DNA of 64,000 bases, from contig NC_081406.1 in the NCBI RefSeq assembly GCF_030272615.1, positions 476,500,900-476,564,899 on the forward strand, given 5' to 3'. Of this stretch, positions 1 to 13,534 are shown piece by piece. This stretch comes from Cryptomeria japonica (lineage: Eukaryota > Streptophyta > Pinopsida > Cupressales > Cupressaceae). The notes beneath the pieces are model-generated. The model saw only the letters and a program-made list of their open reading frames with translations. It was not told the origin of the DNA and ran no database searches. How positions within the stretch are numbered: the first letter of the stretch is position 1; the number at the start of each line of letters is the position of its first letter. Made by a program: the position numbers and the translations under genes.

Positions 1-22
1 TTGAAATGCAGTCCTTTGGAAA

Positions 23-2433
23 ATGTCTAAGCCCTCCCCTACCAAATCCACAGGCAAGAAAATGAAGTACAAGTATGAAAAGTACTTGAATATGTTTCCT
101 AAAAGTTCAGTCAAATCAAATGTGGACCAAATTCAGGACATGGATATTAGACATGTGGACATGGAGGAATTTCTTGAGAGAGTTTGGGAGGCTCCTTTGA
201 GATTGACTCAGCTCATAGCCAGTGAGCTCCATAAGTATACATATTTTCTAGTAGCTGCTCATGGTCCTAATTTTGTACTATTCATAGCAGAGTGATTTGA
301 TCCTGCCACTAGACATGTTAAAGATGCAAATGGTAATGTGGTTATCCATCTTGACAGTGAGTATTTTAACAACGTCTTCAAAGGTTCTTATGCAGAAGAA
401 TTGGTGGATATCACTCAGTCAAGGTCACAAAAATGGTATGAGGAAAATGAAGATAAATGTAAGAAAACTATCAATAATGTTTTCTAGTCAATTTCTCGAA
501 CATCTACAACTTCCCAGTGGCCGAAATATTTTCACAGAAGTGATTTCACTAAAGAATATAATGACATGGTCACCTTGTTGTCTTGAGTAAAAGGGCTTCT
601 GGATTCTCACTACTTTCAACCATGGATGTGTTGGTATATGAACATCATTAGGAAAGGGAATGATAGGATTGACTAGGGTGAGAAAATCAGTGATGCGATT
701 TATGATCAGTTGAAAGAAGTCAGAACCACATTGAAATACTACATGACTTCTTATCTTGTATATGTAGCTGCCTCTATGAGGCAATTTCCAGGTCTATCTA
801 CAAAAGTTGATAGAAGACAAACTCTAGTGTGGAATTACTATTCCCAGTTGACCATCTTCAACTAGAGAAGCCATATTTGTAGAATTAATGATGCATTCTT
901 TGTAGTATGGAAATGTTTGTTTGACAAGGATTTGTAGAAGAAGAGGCTTTCTGATGCTTCTTATAACAAATTTTATGAGTATGAGTGTGTTTCCCTATAG
1001 TTTCCAACATTTATATACATCTGGGTGAGTTTCTTTACTCGTGGATCGTTTATGCTACCAAGATATCCATTTGACAAAATAGTTGTCATGGAGTTATGTA
1101 GACAATTAGTGTATGTACATGAGAGATAGTCTTCTTTACATAAGACTCGACTCAAATCCTCTCAATCAATTGGCAAATATCTAGTGATGACTACTCAAAA
1201 GGCCAAAAACATGGAGGAGGAAATGTAGTGGGTAACAATGAGAAGAATCAAAGCCTACTACAACTTTGATTTTCATGGAATGAAAAATAAAATCCACTGA
1301 AACTATGTGTATGTACACAGGCTTGAGGATGTTTGGGCCAATTGCAGAGATGATGAAGATATAAGGAAACTTGATTTTAGTCGCTTAACACTTGAGCAAA
1401 TTGAGAATTTGGATTTGGCCAAAATTCCAGACACTTGGGAGGATACCACTGGTGATATTTTGGATCCTATTTATTTTAGTAATAATATTTCTAATACTCC
1501 TCTCCCTCCAATCCAGTGGTTGAAAAAAGAAAGTAAATCTATTTCTGTAAGGTTTTCACCTATTATGGAAAACACAAATGCATGGATTATAAAGAAAGGT
1601 ATTAGGATGAAGAAAATTCCCACGAGCTCTGGTGATGATCAAGAGGATGAAGGTCCTGTGGTGAAAATATCAAAAATGAGAACTAAAAGCAGATAGGATC
1701 CACATGAGCTACCACCAATTTCAGCTCCTAGGTCAAAGGGAAAGAATCCCACCTACAAATTCATAGTCAAAGGGCTGAAGAAAGGAGAGTCCTCATCTCA
1801 AGTTGCATAAAAGGACATTTCTGAGGAACCAACGTTACAAGAATAGGAAAAGGGACAAGAAGAGGGTGAGATACCGTGGGAAGAAGAAATACAAGATGCG
1901 GAAGAATTTCTTCCACCAATAGTCATCACCACTTCTACCATAACATAGGTTCTTGCTCCAACATAGGTAACCATTTATTCCATTGGATCTGATTCAGATG
2001 AAGAGGATGAAACAAGATAATGAGGGCTTAGTTATTGAAGAAGATGATGAGGAATTTTTAACTTTCTCTAGCCTCCCAAGTTTTGATGATGTACCCGTGT
2101 GTATGATTGAATCTTCAATCTTAGAATTTTTAGAAGCAATGGCCAAATCTCTCAAGAGAAACAGACAGTGACGCTTCATCCAAGAGTTGTTACTACAGAG
2201 GCTCCACCAATTGTTTCTACCATTGTCACTACAATGGCTCCTCTATTGGTTTCGACCATAGTGTTGATGTGTCTTTTGTACACGACCAAACATAGAATAA
2301 AATACCTAAAGGTACCTTATCCTCTCTTGAATAAAGCTTCCCCAAATGTTGAAGATCTCATAGAAGGATCAATTGAGGCAACTCCAAGATTCTTTTATGT
2401 AGGTTCTCTACTTGTGGATAAGATCTTGCAGTA
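23..2433 (+). pseudogene. Unrecognised long retroelement ORF, N-terminal part (copy 1)
   Basis: First part of a long ORF that resumes at 25350 once the insertion 2434-25344 is removed. I do not recognise the family. One frame runs from the ATG at 23 to about 1980 with no shift but roughly fifteen stops, mostly TAG; the frame then shifts near 2000 and again near 2170. An in-frame TGA lies just upstream of the ATG, so the true start could be outside the window. The N terminus is basic and Tyr/Lys-rich. Motifs such as SDAIYDQLKEV and YMTSYLVY are also found, slightly changed, in the minus-strand copy at 57000-60479. The last 300 codons are acidic and Pro/Ser-rich. Position before a PPT and LTR suggests a third ORF placed downstream of pol, but no gag or pol of this element is in the window. 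Function unknown. Confidence 0.6.
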
Positions 2434-3124
2434 TGATGTGATTTTGCTGGAATCACAAGAGGACTTACATTCGATGACCTGAGCCTCTGATTTGTTTTGG
2501 ATATCACTGGAACATGGGTCTTTACTGGTCCTTGATTTTAAAAAAGGGAAAAAAGGATAAGGTTTGGAAATGAATCTAATTCTAACACTAAGAATGTACG
2601 AGCAATGGATGACCTTTGATGAAACTCTAACTAAGTCTTGCTTTGACATGCTATGATCATCTCCACAAGGTTAGTGGGATCTTTTAAGGATAGCTTTTTG
2701 AAGTTCATATCACCACTACAAGCATAGACACCATCAGGTTGATGCATAGCAATGAAGAAGCGATAATTGAAGTTAAGCTTAAGTTGAATGATTCCAGTTG
2801 ACTACGCAAGACAAGTTTGGAATCAACAAACCGCTAGTAGTTTGGATATAGAAATTTCACCATTGATCATACAAATTTCTTCCATTCATCTAATAACATG
2901 AAATTAAACTTGAGAAGTATAGAGACCATGCAAATTGTAGAATCGACACATAGAATTCACCATTTCTTCAATGAAGTTTACATGTATTTTGCAACAATGT
3001 CTTGGCAACAATTTTTGCCTTCTCTTTTCTACTCTACTCTAAACTGCTATCTCTATCTCTTTTTGCTAATTCCTAACTATTAACTAATCTCTAACTATTA
3101 ACCTTTACAAATGAAGATCCAGGG

Positions 3125-3133
3125 CTTTATATA
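3125..3133 (-). promoter_or_regulatory. TATA box of the large solo LTR
   Basis: On the minus strand this reads TATATAAAG, in a C/T-rich setting, with the palindrome array lying upstream on that strand. Assigned from motif and position only. Confidence 0.4.
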
Positions 3134-3865
3134 GAGAGCCCTTTATAAATTGACGGCTCTGATTGACTTAGAATCAATGGCTAGGATTAAAGGATAGAAA
3201 CCCTAATTAGGGTTTGTTATAAAAAACTTCCTTAGCCAATGAGAAAATTACATTCTAAGAGTGAGGACCAATAGGAAGCAAGGGTAGGTACATCAAAGTT
3301 TGTGTCATCCCCGATGAGTCAGGTACATTGAATCTGGACATGCTAAGGTGGACCAATCTGACTAGAGGAGTAGTGACTAGGATGCCACCTTGTCTGGCGT
3401 TTGTGCCTTGGTTGATCTTCCTTTGTCCTTGATGTACTTTGATGAAAAGAATATCTCCTTGACTCCCATATGCTTGATGAGGCTTTGTTATTGTCAAGTC
3501 TTCCTTCTTTGGTAGGATACCTTGCCTTGAAGTGTTGGCAACTCCTTTCTTTGTCATCTTGTGGTTCCTTAGTGTGGTAAAGTGAAGGTTCTAGAGATAG
3601 TTGGCAACTCCTTGAACACTTGAAGTCTTCTGACTCTTCAAAACACCTTGAGTCCTTGTTTATGCATCTGGGACATCCTTGATGGTGATGGGCTTAGAAT
3701 AGGTCATCCTTGTCCCTATCTTCTTCCATCTGCAAAACAAACCAAAAGGTGATTAAGGACACATAATAAATTCATTCAACATAGCGTGTTATACCTTAAA
3801 AAATCAGCAAGAAGACATCAAAATGAAGTTTTCTCAATATCCTTCCCAGGGACAGGCACTATAAA

Positions 3866-5885
3866 AATTTCGCTCTCGACCCTTTGGAAGGGTCAGGAGT
3901 GAAATTTGCATTTTAGCTCAAATTTCATCATCTCCTTGCCTTGAACTTATCTTGACATTTAAATCGATTTCTCCTAAATACATCATTGATTTGACCTCCA
4001 AAAAGACCAAAAAAGAGGATTTCTCTTTGGACCTAGGCCAAGGACAGGACCTATAGGGAATTTTGCTCTAGACCCTTTGGAAGGGTCAGGAGCAAAATTT
4101 GCATACTAGGATAAAATATTCACATTTTGTGACCTCAATTTGTTCAAATTCATGTCTAAGGATTCCCTTAATCTCAACCAACACCAAGTTTGATGCAAAA
4201 TTGGAGCAAAATGGAGTTTTTAAGGATTTCACTTTGGACCCTTTGGAAGGGTCAAGAGAAAAATTCTTGATTACGCTCAAATTCCATCATTTTTTATACC
4301 CCAAAATACCTCCTAAGACAAGCACACACTATTCTTCTTTCTACCTAGGCTTAGGAATCCATACCTTGACCTTCATCATGAGCAAATTAAGTGAAATTGA
4401 GAATTTCACTCTGGACCCTTTGGAAGGGTCAGGAGCGAAATTCAAGTTTTAGACTTATTTCTTTACTTCCTTCACTTCAATTCACCTTAGAAGGCAAGAA
4501 TACCTCACTCCACCTTCAAAAATGCCATAGGAACCAATTTTTTGGCTTCACACAAGGAGAAAATAGGTGCTTTGAAAAATTTCGCTCTGGACCCTTTGGA
4601 AGGGTGAGGAGCGAAATTCAAGTTTTAGACTGATTTCCCATACTTAGCTCCATTCTTCTCACTTTGATCTAACTTGAATCTCTATTTGGATCCTTCTCCC
4701 ATTAATGCAACACTTGCTTGACCCTCAAAATAGCCAGAAAGGAGAATTTCGCTAAAAAATCATCGTCAAGGACAAGACCTATTTAGGATTTAACTCTGAA
4801 CCCTTTGGAAGAGTTAGGAGTCAAATCCTAGTTTAAGCTCAAAATATTGATCATTGGTGGCCACAATCAATTCAAAGGCATTCCTAGCGGTCCTTCCAAG
4901 CTCAATGTACCTTGATCCACACTTATCTTGACACAAAAATGGAAGGAAAAGAGGGATTTTGGGAATTTTTCTCTGGACCCTTTGGAAGGGTCAGGAGCAA
5001 AATTCTAGTTTTGAGCACATTTCTTCATTATTTCAACTCCAAACCACCTCAAAAGGAAAGGACATGTTATTCCACACCTATCTATGCCATAAAAACCAAG
5101 GATTTTACCATCTCCAAGGGAAAATAGGTGTCCTTCAAGAATTTTGCTCTGGACCCTTCGGAAGGGTCAGGAGCAAAATTCTAATTTTAGCTCAATTCCT
5201 TCACATTTGGCGATCATAAGAAACTCAAAACCATACCTAAGGACCTCTTCAATCTTGATCCACACTTGGCTAGACACAAAATTGATAGGAAAAGATAGGT
5301 TTTAGGAATTTCGCTCTAGACCCTTTGGAAGGATCAGGAGCGAAATTCAAGTTTTGGGCTTGACTCTTCATTTTTTCAACTCCAATCTTCTTTTCAAGGT
5401 AAAAATACATCACTCTTCACCCAAGGAACAAGGTTGGTAGCCTAAGCAAGGAAGCAAATGAGGTTTATGAAGAATTTTGCTCTGGACCCTTTAGAAGGGT
5501 CAGGAGCGAAATTCATCCTTTAGGAAAAATCTTCATCTTTCAATCCTTTCAACCACTTCTCAAGGAAAGAACATATCAATCTACCTTCCAACATGCCTTA
5601 TAAACCAACAGTTGGCCAAAACAAGGAAGGAAATGAGAGCTATGGGGATTTTCGCTCTGGACCCTTGGGAAGGGTCAGGAGAGAAATCCTCATTCTTGGT
5701 TGATTTTCCACTTCATTCATCCAATTCTCTCTCAAAATTGATCAATTTCAAGGTCCTTTCATCATAATCAAGCAAATCCATCATCAAACTAGCTCAAGAC
5801 AAGGCCAACCTAGGGCTTAAGGAAAAAAGAAGGTCAAATGGAGGATTTCGCTTTGGACCCTTTGGAAGGGTCAGGAGCGAAATTC
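3866..5885. repeat. Palindrome array A, left part (12 units, ~175-bp period)
   Basis: Twelve copies of a 42-44-nt near-perfect palindrome start at about 3866, 4059, 4231, 4401, 4577, 4786, 4963, 5139, 5306, 5472, 5646 and 5842. Each has outer arms GAATTTCGCTC / GAGCGAAATTC, inner arms GACCCTT / AAGGGTC and a TGG loop. Spacing is 166-209 bp, mostly 166-177. The palindrome is far better kept than the spacers between units. In copies at 4059 and 5139 both outer arms are altered together (TTTTGCTC with GAGCAAAA). The copy at 5139 has a TTCG loop. Short ORFs crossing the units are by-products of the repeat. Confidence 0.9.
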
Positions 5886-5976
5886 TCCTTCTAGGTTGAT
5901 TTCCATCATTTCATCACCTCTAACCTCCTCTCTAAGGCAAATATGCATCCAAGTTTTCCAAACCATGCCTTAGAAG

Positions 5977-7486
5977 TGATAACTCAATGATGAACGGTGA
6001 GTACCAAACTGGTACTGAGAGGCGGGGGTGAATCAGTACAGGCATAGAAACTTTTTCCTAATCGGTTTTACTACAAACAATGAACTTGACTGGCAATCAC
6101 TAACACCGGTCAGAACTAGATAACTACCGGTTAATCACAATGATACTGGGAAAGACATAAACCGGCAACACTTAGCTTTCCATACAACCTACTCCCTCAT
6201 TTCCAATTTATCCTTATGCATAAACAGACAATCTATCATTAGAGATACGAAAATTTACTAGCATAACATGATTCACCGCTTGACAAAAAATAACAAAGCA
6301 TCACATGAAAGAGGCATCACACATGACACACATATTTTTCACGTGGAAACCCAACTAGGAAAAACCAGAGTGGGGATGAATACCCACAAGCTATTTTTGA
6401 ACTCTTTAGAAGTTCGTTCTGTTAGGAGCCTAGTCCGGTTAAAGACTGTTACAACAGGTTCTGTTAGGAACCGATCCTGTTAGGGATCACCCAGTTAAGG
6501 GATGGCTAGAATACCCGGTTAAGGGTTAAATCATGTTAGAGGTTACCTTGTTAGAAGATTTTATGAAATCAATGGCTTTGAGTCACCCTGTTAAAGGATT
6601 TACAGCAAGCCGGTTAAAGCTACCCACTTAAGGGATTTTCCAATTGTTGAAGTAGTTAAAGATCAACAGGTATTACAATGATCTGGTAATAGCACTCAAT
6701 GCCAATGCAGATCCGCTTTAGTTCCTTCCTTCTACACACACACTATGCAGGTATCAATCCTCTTATCTGGTCTAGCAAGAATCACGTATCTTTGCACTTA
6801 GATACACACGCAACATTTGCCAACAACCTCAACATGAAACACAACATCGACCTTATAGAACACAGATAGGTCAGCAACATAAACCCTAAACCCTAAACAC
6901 TTAGGTTAAGCAATTGATCGGTTCAATCTTGACCATTGAGCACTTTGCATTTGAATACAATGGTCTTGAACAGATCTCAAGACATTCTCCATCGTTCGTT
7001 CTTCACCACTTCATGGAGGCGATAACCTATCACATGTTCTCCACCGTTTGCAAGGACTTCACACATTCCCGAGGTAGATAGGATCAGTCTCCTTCATGCA
7101 AGACCCTTCACGTGCACAAGGCTGACGTAGCAACACAATCTGATCTCCATTACAATGCTAACTCATCACACAATGTCATCGGTTGAATCACACAGGCTTG
7201 AAACACTTCAACCGAAAACCCTGAAGTTAAGACTACCAACCGGTAGTCCTACCACATTCTGTATTGGTTCTCATTCCGACATACTGGTTCTGGTTCACAA
7301 CATCATAGCAGTTCACTTGGACAAGCATACCACTTCACTTATTGCGCATATATCAGTTTACACCACCATACCAGTTCTCTTTGCCAGTTTCTTAACTTCA
7401 ATATACCGGTTCACTTCTCAGCATATTGGCATCAATGACAACATACAATATCACCAAGTCATCATACTCTTGCACATATGCCAACA
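5977..7486 (-). repeat. Copia 3' LTR (1510 bp)
   Basis: On the minus strand the LTR begins TGTTGGC directly after the PPT and ends TATCA. Sequence closely matches 23027-24507 throughout, with scattered substitutions and a short stretch near 7040-7080 that is missing from the other copy. Confidence 0.92.
6415..6640. promoter_or_regulatory. CNGTTR motif cluster in copia LTR (left copy)
   Basis: About eight close copies of CTGTTA, CAGTTA or CGGTTA, often followed by AGG or AAGG, within 225 bp. This matches the general MYB core CNGTTR, but binding is an inference. The same cluster occurs in the other LTR at 23460-23690. Confidence 0.4.
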
Positions 7487-7487
7487 A

Positions 7488-7500
7488 TCTCCCCCTTTGG
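7488..7500 (-). promoter_or_regulatory. PPT of minus-strand copia
   Basis: Minus-strand reading CCAAAGGGGGAGA, one base before the LTR start TGTTGG. The same PPT motif precedes the 3' LTR of the other copia element at 42570-42580. Confidence 0.9.
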
Positions 7501-7716
7501 CATTGATGGCAATATACAAAGATATCACTCAGCATCACATCTTCTCCCTATTGCTGCAGATATCTTCCCCACTTCACATCTTCTCCGCCTTTGACAACAA
7601 TGCCAAAGTGGAGACACAAGCTTCCTTGTTCCACTATGTTGCTCCCCTTGAGGAGTAGCATCCTTCAACACATCAATCCTAAAAAACATTGGACACTGCA
7701 ATACCTGACTGATGTG
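7501..7716. other. Copia 3' untranslated stretch between PPT and gypsy insertion
   Basis: Remainder of the copia internal region between its pol stop (now at 18869) and its PPT. No coding potential seen. It ends in the gagca target site of the Athila-like element. Confidence 0.7.
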
Positions 7717-7721
7717 GAGCA

Positions 7722-8983
7722 TGATAAGTTGATGCTTTGACATTTTTTTTATCATGACTCTTAGCTTTTTGGCATCTTTTGGGTTGCATTATGATAGTAA
7801 AGTATTGTGAATTGACTATAAGTAATCCATGTTTTAAATCTGAACTTATGAAATCATGTTTGAACTTTGTCGGTTAATTCCTGCAGCCATGCCAATTTAT
7901 TCCTACAACCAAATGATTTGTCCCTATCATATGCAGATTATTTAGGATAATGTCATATGTGACTTAATGAATGTATTAATTGAGTAAGATACATATACAT
8001 GTCCTTGTATGTTGTTTTTGTTTTAGTGCAGATAATAATTGATGTTGTGGTGGATGATTTTCTTTCATGCCTAAGGACTGGAGAATCACGTTCAGATAAC
8101 TACAGATCAAACTGAAGGGGATCCGAGCAAGTGCAATGTATGGCATAATCGGAGTAGTTATACTTCACCATGGGAGTTTAACTCTAGTGCATATTGAATT
8201 TGCAAAATACCGCTTTGGTGTGCAAAGACTGTGGTTCGGTTTCAGATCCACGGTTCCTACAGCCAAGCTCTTAGTTATCTCCTTCATCTGACAATCATCT
8301 GCCTCTTCTTCTTGGTGTGATTTGAGTTTTCCATTTTAGTTGATCTTTTCTTTATAATAAGCTCTTCCTTCTTTCTTAGAGTTAGACAAGATAGAAAGGA
8401 ATTGAGCAGAGTTTTGACAAGCATTCTGAATTTTCTCTTTTAGAATATGTAATCATTTTCAGGAAGAAATGAATAAAGAATATGTTGTTCTGATCTGTTA
8501 AAAGCATTTTGCTAGAAGTTTGATATCACTCATCCAAGGGGGCCCACTTGGTGAGTGATCCTGTGTTTATGATCATTGAAGTTAGTTTTTACTTAGTTGT
8601 AGTAGAAGTTCATGACTAGATTGTTCCTACGGCCACTGGAAATAGATCCGTTGACTGTTCCTGTAGCCAAGACAAAACGATGTGATTTCTGTTATTTTCA
8701 TTGGATCATTCTATCATTGTTTTGTGAAGATTTCATGTAGCCTTTTATGATTTCCATTCTTGCCTTTCCTTTCTGCATAATGTTAGTTACTGCAATAATG
8801 CAGAATAATCATTTAAGGAGCTTAGTGCATATATATTGCAGACCCATTTCAAGTTTTATGTTCCTGGATTGATAACTAAATGAACACCAGCCATGAAAAT
8901 AGTAAACTCTACCATATGAATGTCCAAACTTCAGATTGAGATTTCAATTAGAGATATTATTATCATTATAGTTGGGGTGGACA
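7722..8983 (+). repeat. 5' LTR of Athila-like element (1262 bp)
   Basis: Begins TGATAAGTTG and ends GGACA. In the first ~250 bases I count about 15 differences from the 3' LTR by eye. Five spaced copies of a TTCCTGCAGCCA-like word occur in it. A TATAATAA-like box is at 8353-8360 and an AATAAA signal at 8472-8477. Confidence 0.93.
8472..8477 (+). promoter_or_regulatory. AATAAA polyadenylation signal in LTR
   Basis: AATAAA in the second half of the 5' LTR, repeated at 18346-18351 in the 3' LTR, where it would serve the element's transcript. Confidence 0.4.
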
Positions 8984-8987
8984 TTTT

Positions 8988-9006
8988 TGGTGCTGTTGCT
9001 GGGGAT
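8988..9006 (+). promoter_or_regulatory. PBS, tRNA-Asp type with CpG decay
   Basis: Reads TGGTGCTGTTGCTGGGGAT, four bases after the LTR end. It differs from the tRNA-Asp complementary PBS known from Athila elements only at three sites, each CG changed to TG. Confidence 0.8.
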
Positions 9007-9076
9007 GGTGTCAAGCTAAGAACCTTTTATGATTATTATGGTTTCTAGTTAATTGTTTGAAATTTCATGAATCTGC

Positions 9077-10712
9077 ATGCATAATAGAAGAAGAGATGCC
9101 AAAGGTAGATTTCTACCCACTCATCCTACTCATGCAAAAGATAATTTTCTAGATATAAACCCTTTTGCTAAACTTTACCAAGCCCCACAAAATTTGAATC
9201 ACCCTGAGTCCGAATTTCTAGAAGGTAGCCTTCAGTTCCTTTTTGGTTCACAAGAAGAAGAATTCCCTATAATAACAACCCCCACAAATCCAATGCAAGG
9301 GAATCCTCCTCCTGGTGGGAATAATCCACCACCACCAGGTCCAACGTTTGAGTTTCCCATCTCTAACCAGCATGATAATGTTAACCTCAAGAACATTCCA
9401 GCATCTTCACTTCCTAAATTCTATGGGTTGGTGACAGAGGATCGAGATACATTTTTGTTTGAGTTTGATGTTCTCTGTAGGAGTTTTGACTATACTACAG
9501 ATGCCCATAGACTCAAAAATTTTCCAACCACTTTGAAGGAGTCATCCTTGAGATGGTTTATGAGCTTGGGTAGTAGCACAATCAACACATGGGATGAGAT
9601 GAAATGGTTGTTTCTTGCAAAATACAAAGATTATTGTAGAGGTACTGATCGTCATGGGGATGATATCTTTAGAATGACACAAACTGAAGATGAGAGTCTT
9701 GAGGATTATCTAGAAAGGTTCCTATTTAGTGTCAAGAAGTCCAAGCATAGTACTCTTAATGAAGATTCCCTCAAATTGATATTTTTGAGGGGCATCAATG
9801 ATGAATGCACTGATTCTTTAGATCTTATGGGAGGAGGTGACATTACACAATCTACTTGGGCTGAAATAGGAAAAATTTGCAAGAAGTATTCCAGATCTAC
9901 TTCTAAGAAGAATAGGAGATTTAAGCCAGGGGCACCATCATCAACATCTAGAACTGGAGTTTCTAGACTGGAACTGAGCCATCTGTTAAAAGATTTTAAG
10001 GAGGAGATTATAAACAATATGGCTACTCAGTTGGATACATTGGCAGCTAAGAAGAAGCATGAGGAAGCTGATGCATTTCTTGCAGAATTATGTCCTCATT
10101 GTAAGCAGTGGAAGAAAGATTGCAAATGTAAGATGGTTGCAAATGTTGAAGTATCTAATTTCAAACCAATTCAAGGTGAGGATGAACAAGTCTTCTATGT
10201 TTCTCAAAGAAGACCAATTTTTTAAAGACAAGGTATGCCACCCGATCCACTTTCCTTTTCTGGTTATAGTGGTAATTCTTATGCACCAAATGACCAATGG
10301 AAACCACAGTATTCTCAAAATTTTGGTAACTATCCACGTTGGTATGGGGCACAAGGCAAAGGACAGCAATTTGCTAATCAAGTCCCCTAGTGGTAGCAGC
10401 CACAGGGAAACCGGTATCCACCTCAGGGTCAAGGGAACCAATTTCAAGGGAATTGGCAACCTACCTCTCAATGGAGGGGAAACCCATCATGGCCATCCCA
10501 ATCTTCTAGATATCAGCCCCCTACTCAGCAGCCACAACCTCCTACTTTAATGCCTCCTCCTGTAGCTACAGCTACACCTCCCAAGCCAACGCAGTTTCCT
10601 ACTCAATCATTTCCTATTCCAAATATCAAATCTCAGCAACAACAAAAAGCTTATTCAGCTGATGCTAATCAATACCCAGCCTATTCTTTATCACTAGATG
10701 ATATTCACCTCT
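9077..10712 (+). pseudogene. gag: gag of Athila-like element
   Basis: Capsid and nucleocapsid region. The ATG at 9077 lies 70 bp after the PBS. The frame is open for 382 codons to a TAA at 10223, then continues in the same frame with two TAG and one TGA. Residues ~110-260 have a retrotransposon-gag fold signature (SLRWFMSL, TWDEMKWLFLAKY, YLERF). A CPHCKQWKKDCKC cluster near residue 350 may be a metal-binding knuckle of unusual spacing. The following ~160 codons are rich in Gln, Pro, Asn and Gly. Gag and pol share one frame, as in Athila-type elements. Confidence 0.85.
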
Positions 10713-13534
10713 GATCTGGGACAACTCTACCTAATCCCTCTCATCCGGTTATTATTGAGGTACAAGAAGAGCAGCCAATCTCTGATCCTAAATATACAGT
10801 ACCTCAAAATCAAATATTACCACCATTTCCCCATAGACTGAAAGATAAAGAAGTTTCCAGTAAACAACAGCAAAGCTTTGATATTCTTGATCAACTGAAG
10901 CACATTTGTGTTAAAATTCATTTGTTGCAAGCAATAAAGGATGTCCCTATATATGGTAAGGTATTGAGAGAAGCATGCCTAAAGAAACCTGGCAGAAAGA
11001 AAAAGGATCCACAAACAGTTCATGTTATGGGTCAATTCACTGATATTATGTTAGGAAAAATTGTCATTCCAAAGTATTCTGATCCAAGTAGTCCTGTTGT
11101 GAGTATAGTCTTTAATGGCAGTCAAATAAAAAATGTTTTAGTTGATCTAGGGGCAGCCATTAATGTAATGACAAGGCAAGTAATGAAACATCTAGAGATC
11201 GATAGTTTAAGGGATACACCCACAATTCTCCAACTTGTTGATGGCTCTGCAGTAAGACCTGATGGTATCATAGAAGATATAGTAGTTGTTCTAGATTCTT
11301 GGGAATATCATGCAGACTTTATGATTTTATCTCCAAAAGCAACATTGGGGGGATATCCAGTCATTTTGGGTAGACCATGGCTTGCCACAACTGATGCATA
11401 TATTGGGTGTAGATCAGGAGACATGACTATTTCAGATGGCAGTTCCAAAAAAACATTAGGCTTGTATTCCCAAGCACAACCTCAGCTTGAGCAGCAACAG
11501 GTTGTTTGACCTATATTGGGAGAGGATTCTAAAGAAATTGACTCTATTAATCACCTTATGATGATTAATCGAGGGCCACTCATGTAGTTATATGATGAAG
11601 AATCAATTCTTTATAAGGTCTTGATAAATGAATTAATAGAAGATCAAGAATTACAGGAATTGGTTTCGAATATTGCAGGTTTGGACTTTCCTGCAACCAC
11701 TGATATCTTGCATACCTTGTTGCCGCAGGAATTGTCTTATTCTCATTTTTTTGATATAAATTAGATTGATCTTACTATCAAGATAGAGGTGGAATTGAAT
11801 AAATATCTAAACATCAATAAGAATATATCAGATACTCAAAATGATAGCCTAGTGGACTTGCTAAAACTCCATAGAAATGCTTTTGCATGGGATTACAAGG
11901 ATATGAATGGAATTGATCCAGCAATTTATACTCAACATATTTACATAAAGGATGAGTGTTTCCCCCTTAGACAACCTCAAAGAAGAGTCAACCCTGCCTT
12001 GAAGGAGATAGTTAAAGAAGAATTACAGAAATTATTGAAATCTGGGTTTATCTATCCTATCTCTGACAGTCAATGGATATCAACTTTGGTGATAGTTCCT
12101 AAAAAGGGAGGCAAATGGAGAGTATGTGTTGATTATAGAGCCTTGAACTTAGCCACAAGGAAGGATCATTTTCCACTGCCATTTGTGGATCAGGTATTGG
12201 ATTCTCTTGCTGGTAAGAGATATTTTTCATTCCTAGATAGATTTAGTGGCTATAATCAGATACAAATAGCTCCCGAGGATTAGGAGAAGACAACATTTAC
12301 TTGCCCATGGGGCACATATGCATATTTTGTTCTTCCTTTTGGGTTTTGTAATGCTCCAGCCACTTTTCAAAAGGCAGTGATCAGTATTTTTTCTGATATT
12401 TCTCAAGATATTATGAAAATTTACATGGATGACTTTATAACTTATGGCTCTGAATTTGATCAAGCATTGGGTAATTTGAAGAAAGTTTTTTAGTGGTGTG
12501 AAGACTACAACTTGTCTCTAAATAGTGAGAAGTGTTTCATTATGATGGAAGAAGGAATAGTCCTTGGTCATCATATATCTGTACAAGGAATACAAGTGGA
12601 TCCAGCAAAGATTGAGGTTATTCAACATATTAATGACCCTATGAAGCAGAAAGATGTGAGAAGTTTTCTTGGCCATGCTGGATACTACAGAAGGTTTATC
12701 AAAGATTTCAGCAAAATTGCAAGTCCCTTATATTCACTGCTTACCAAAGATGCAGAATTTAAATGGGCCTCAACATACAATGAAGCTTTTTTAAAGCTTA
12801 AGCATGCTTTGACTCAAGCCCCAGTTCTAAAAGGACCAAATTGGTCTCTACCATTCCAAATCCATACTGATGCATCTGATTATGTCATAGGAGTAGTGCT
12901 CGGACAAAAAGTTGACAAGTTGGAAAATGCAATATATTATATCAGCAAGAATTTGCAGGGACCTGAATTGAATTATACAATTACTGAAAAGGAAATGCTA
13001 GCTATCATATATGCCCTTAACAAGTTTAGACACTATATTATAGGGTATCCCATATTTGTGCATACAGATCATACTGCAATTAGATATCTCATGAATAAGC
13101 CATCAATCACCGGTAGATTAGCTCGCTGGTTATTGTTGATGCAGGAATTTGATATCATAGTTGTTGATAAGCAAGGGAAGTCTAATGTGGTTGTAAATTA
13201 TCTTTCACGTCTTCAATTGTAGGAAGATTCTACAATGATAGATGACACTTTTCCAGATGAGCATTTGTTTCTCATATAGGCTCATACTCCTTGGTATGCT
13301 GATATTGCCAACTATTTAGCTGCAGCTAAGATGCCAATTTCTTTTTCTCCTAAGGAAAGAAGGTTGCTAGTTGAGAAAAGTTTTAACTTTTTATGGATTG
13401 TTGATTGTCTATTTTATACTGGACCTGACCAAGTCATGCAAAGATGTGTTAGAGAAGATGAACATATGACATCCTGCATGCATGTCATGATGAGCCATGC
13501 GGAGGTCATTTTGATGCCAAAAGGACAACACTGA
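10713..13534 (+). pseudogene. pol: pol of Athila-like element: protease, RT, RNase H
   Basis: Same frame as gag. The protease shows VLVDLGAAINVMT around 11130-11175, then ILGRPWLATTDA near 11365. Reverse transcriptase spans about 11940-12560, with an intact YMDD (within IYMDDFITYG, near 12420) and FLDRFSGYNQI. RNase H spans about 12830-13200 (HTDASDYVIG, FVHTDHTAIRYL). Stops: TGA near 11507, TAG near 11585, 11762, 12281, 12491, 13220 and 13277. A one-base loss near 13469 moves the frame into that of the integrase. Confidence 0.88.

Noticed and set aside
4099-5219. Overlapping ORFs with recurring GPFGRVRS-like or LDPLEGS-like peptides
   Set aside because: The peptides are the translated palindrome in different frames; no start context or codon-level conservation.
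3866-5885. Regular repeats with unique spacers, like a CRISPR array
   Set aside because: Units are diverged palindromes ~175 bp apart within a plant LTR, spacers are related degenerate sequence, and no cas genes are present. The same applies to 60570-61779.
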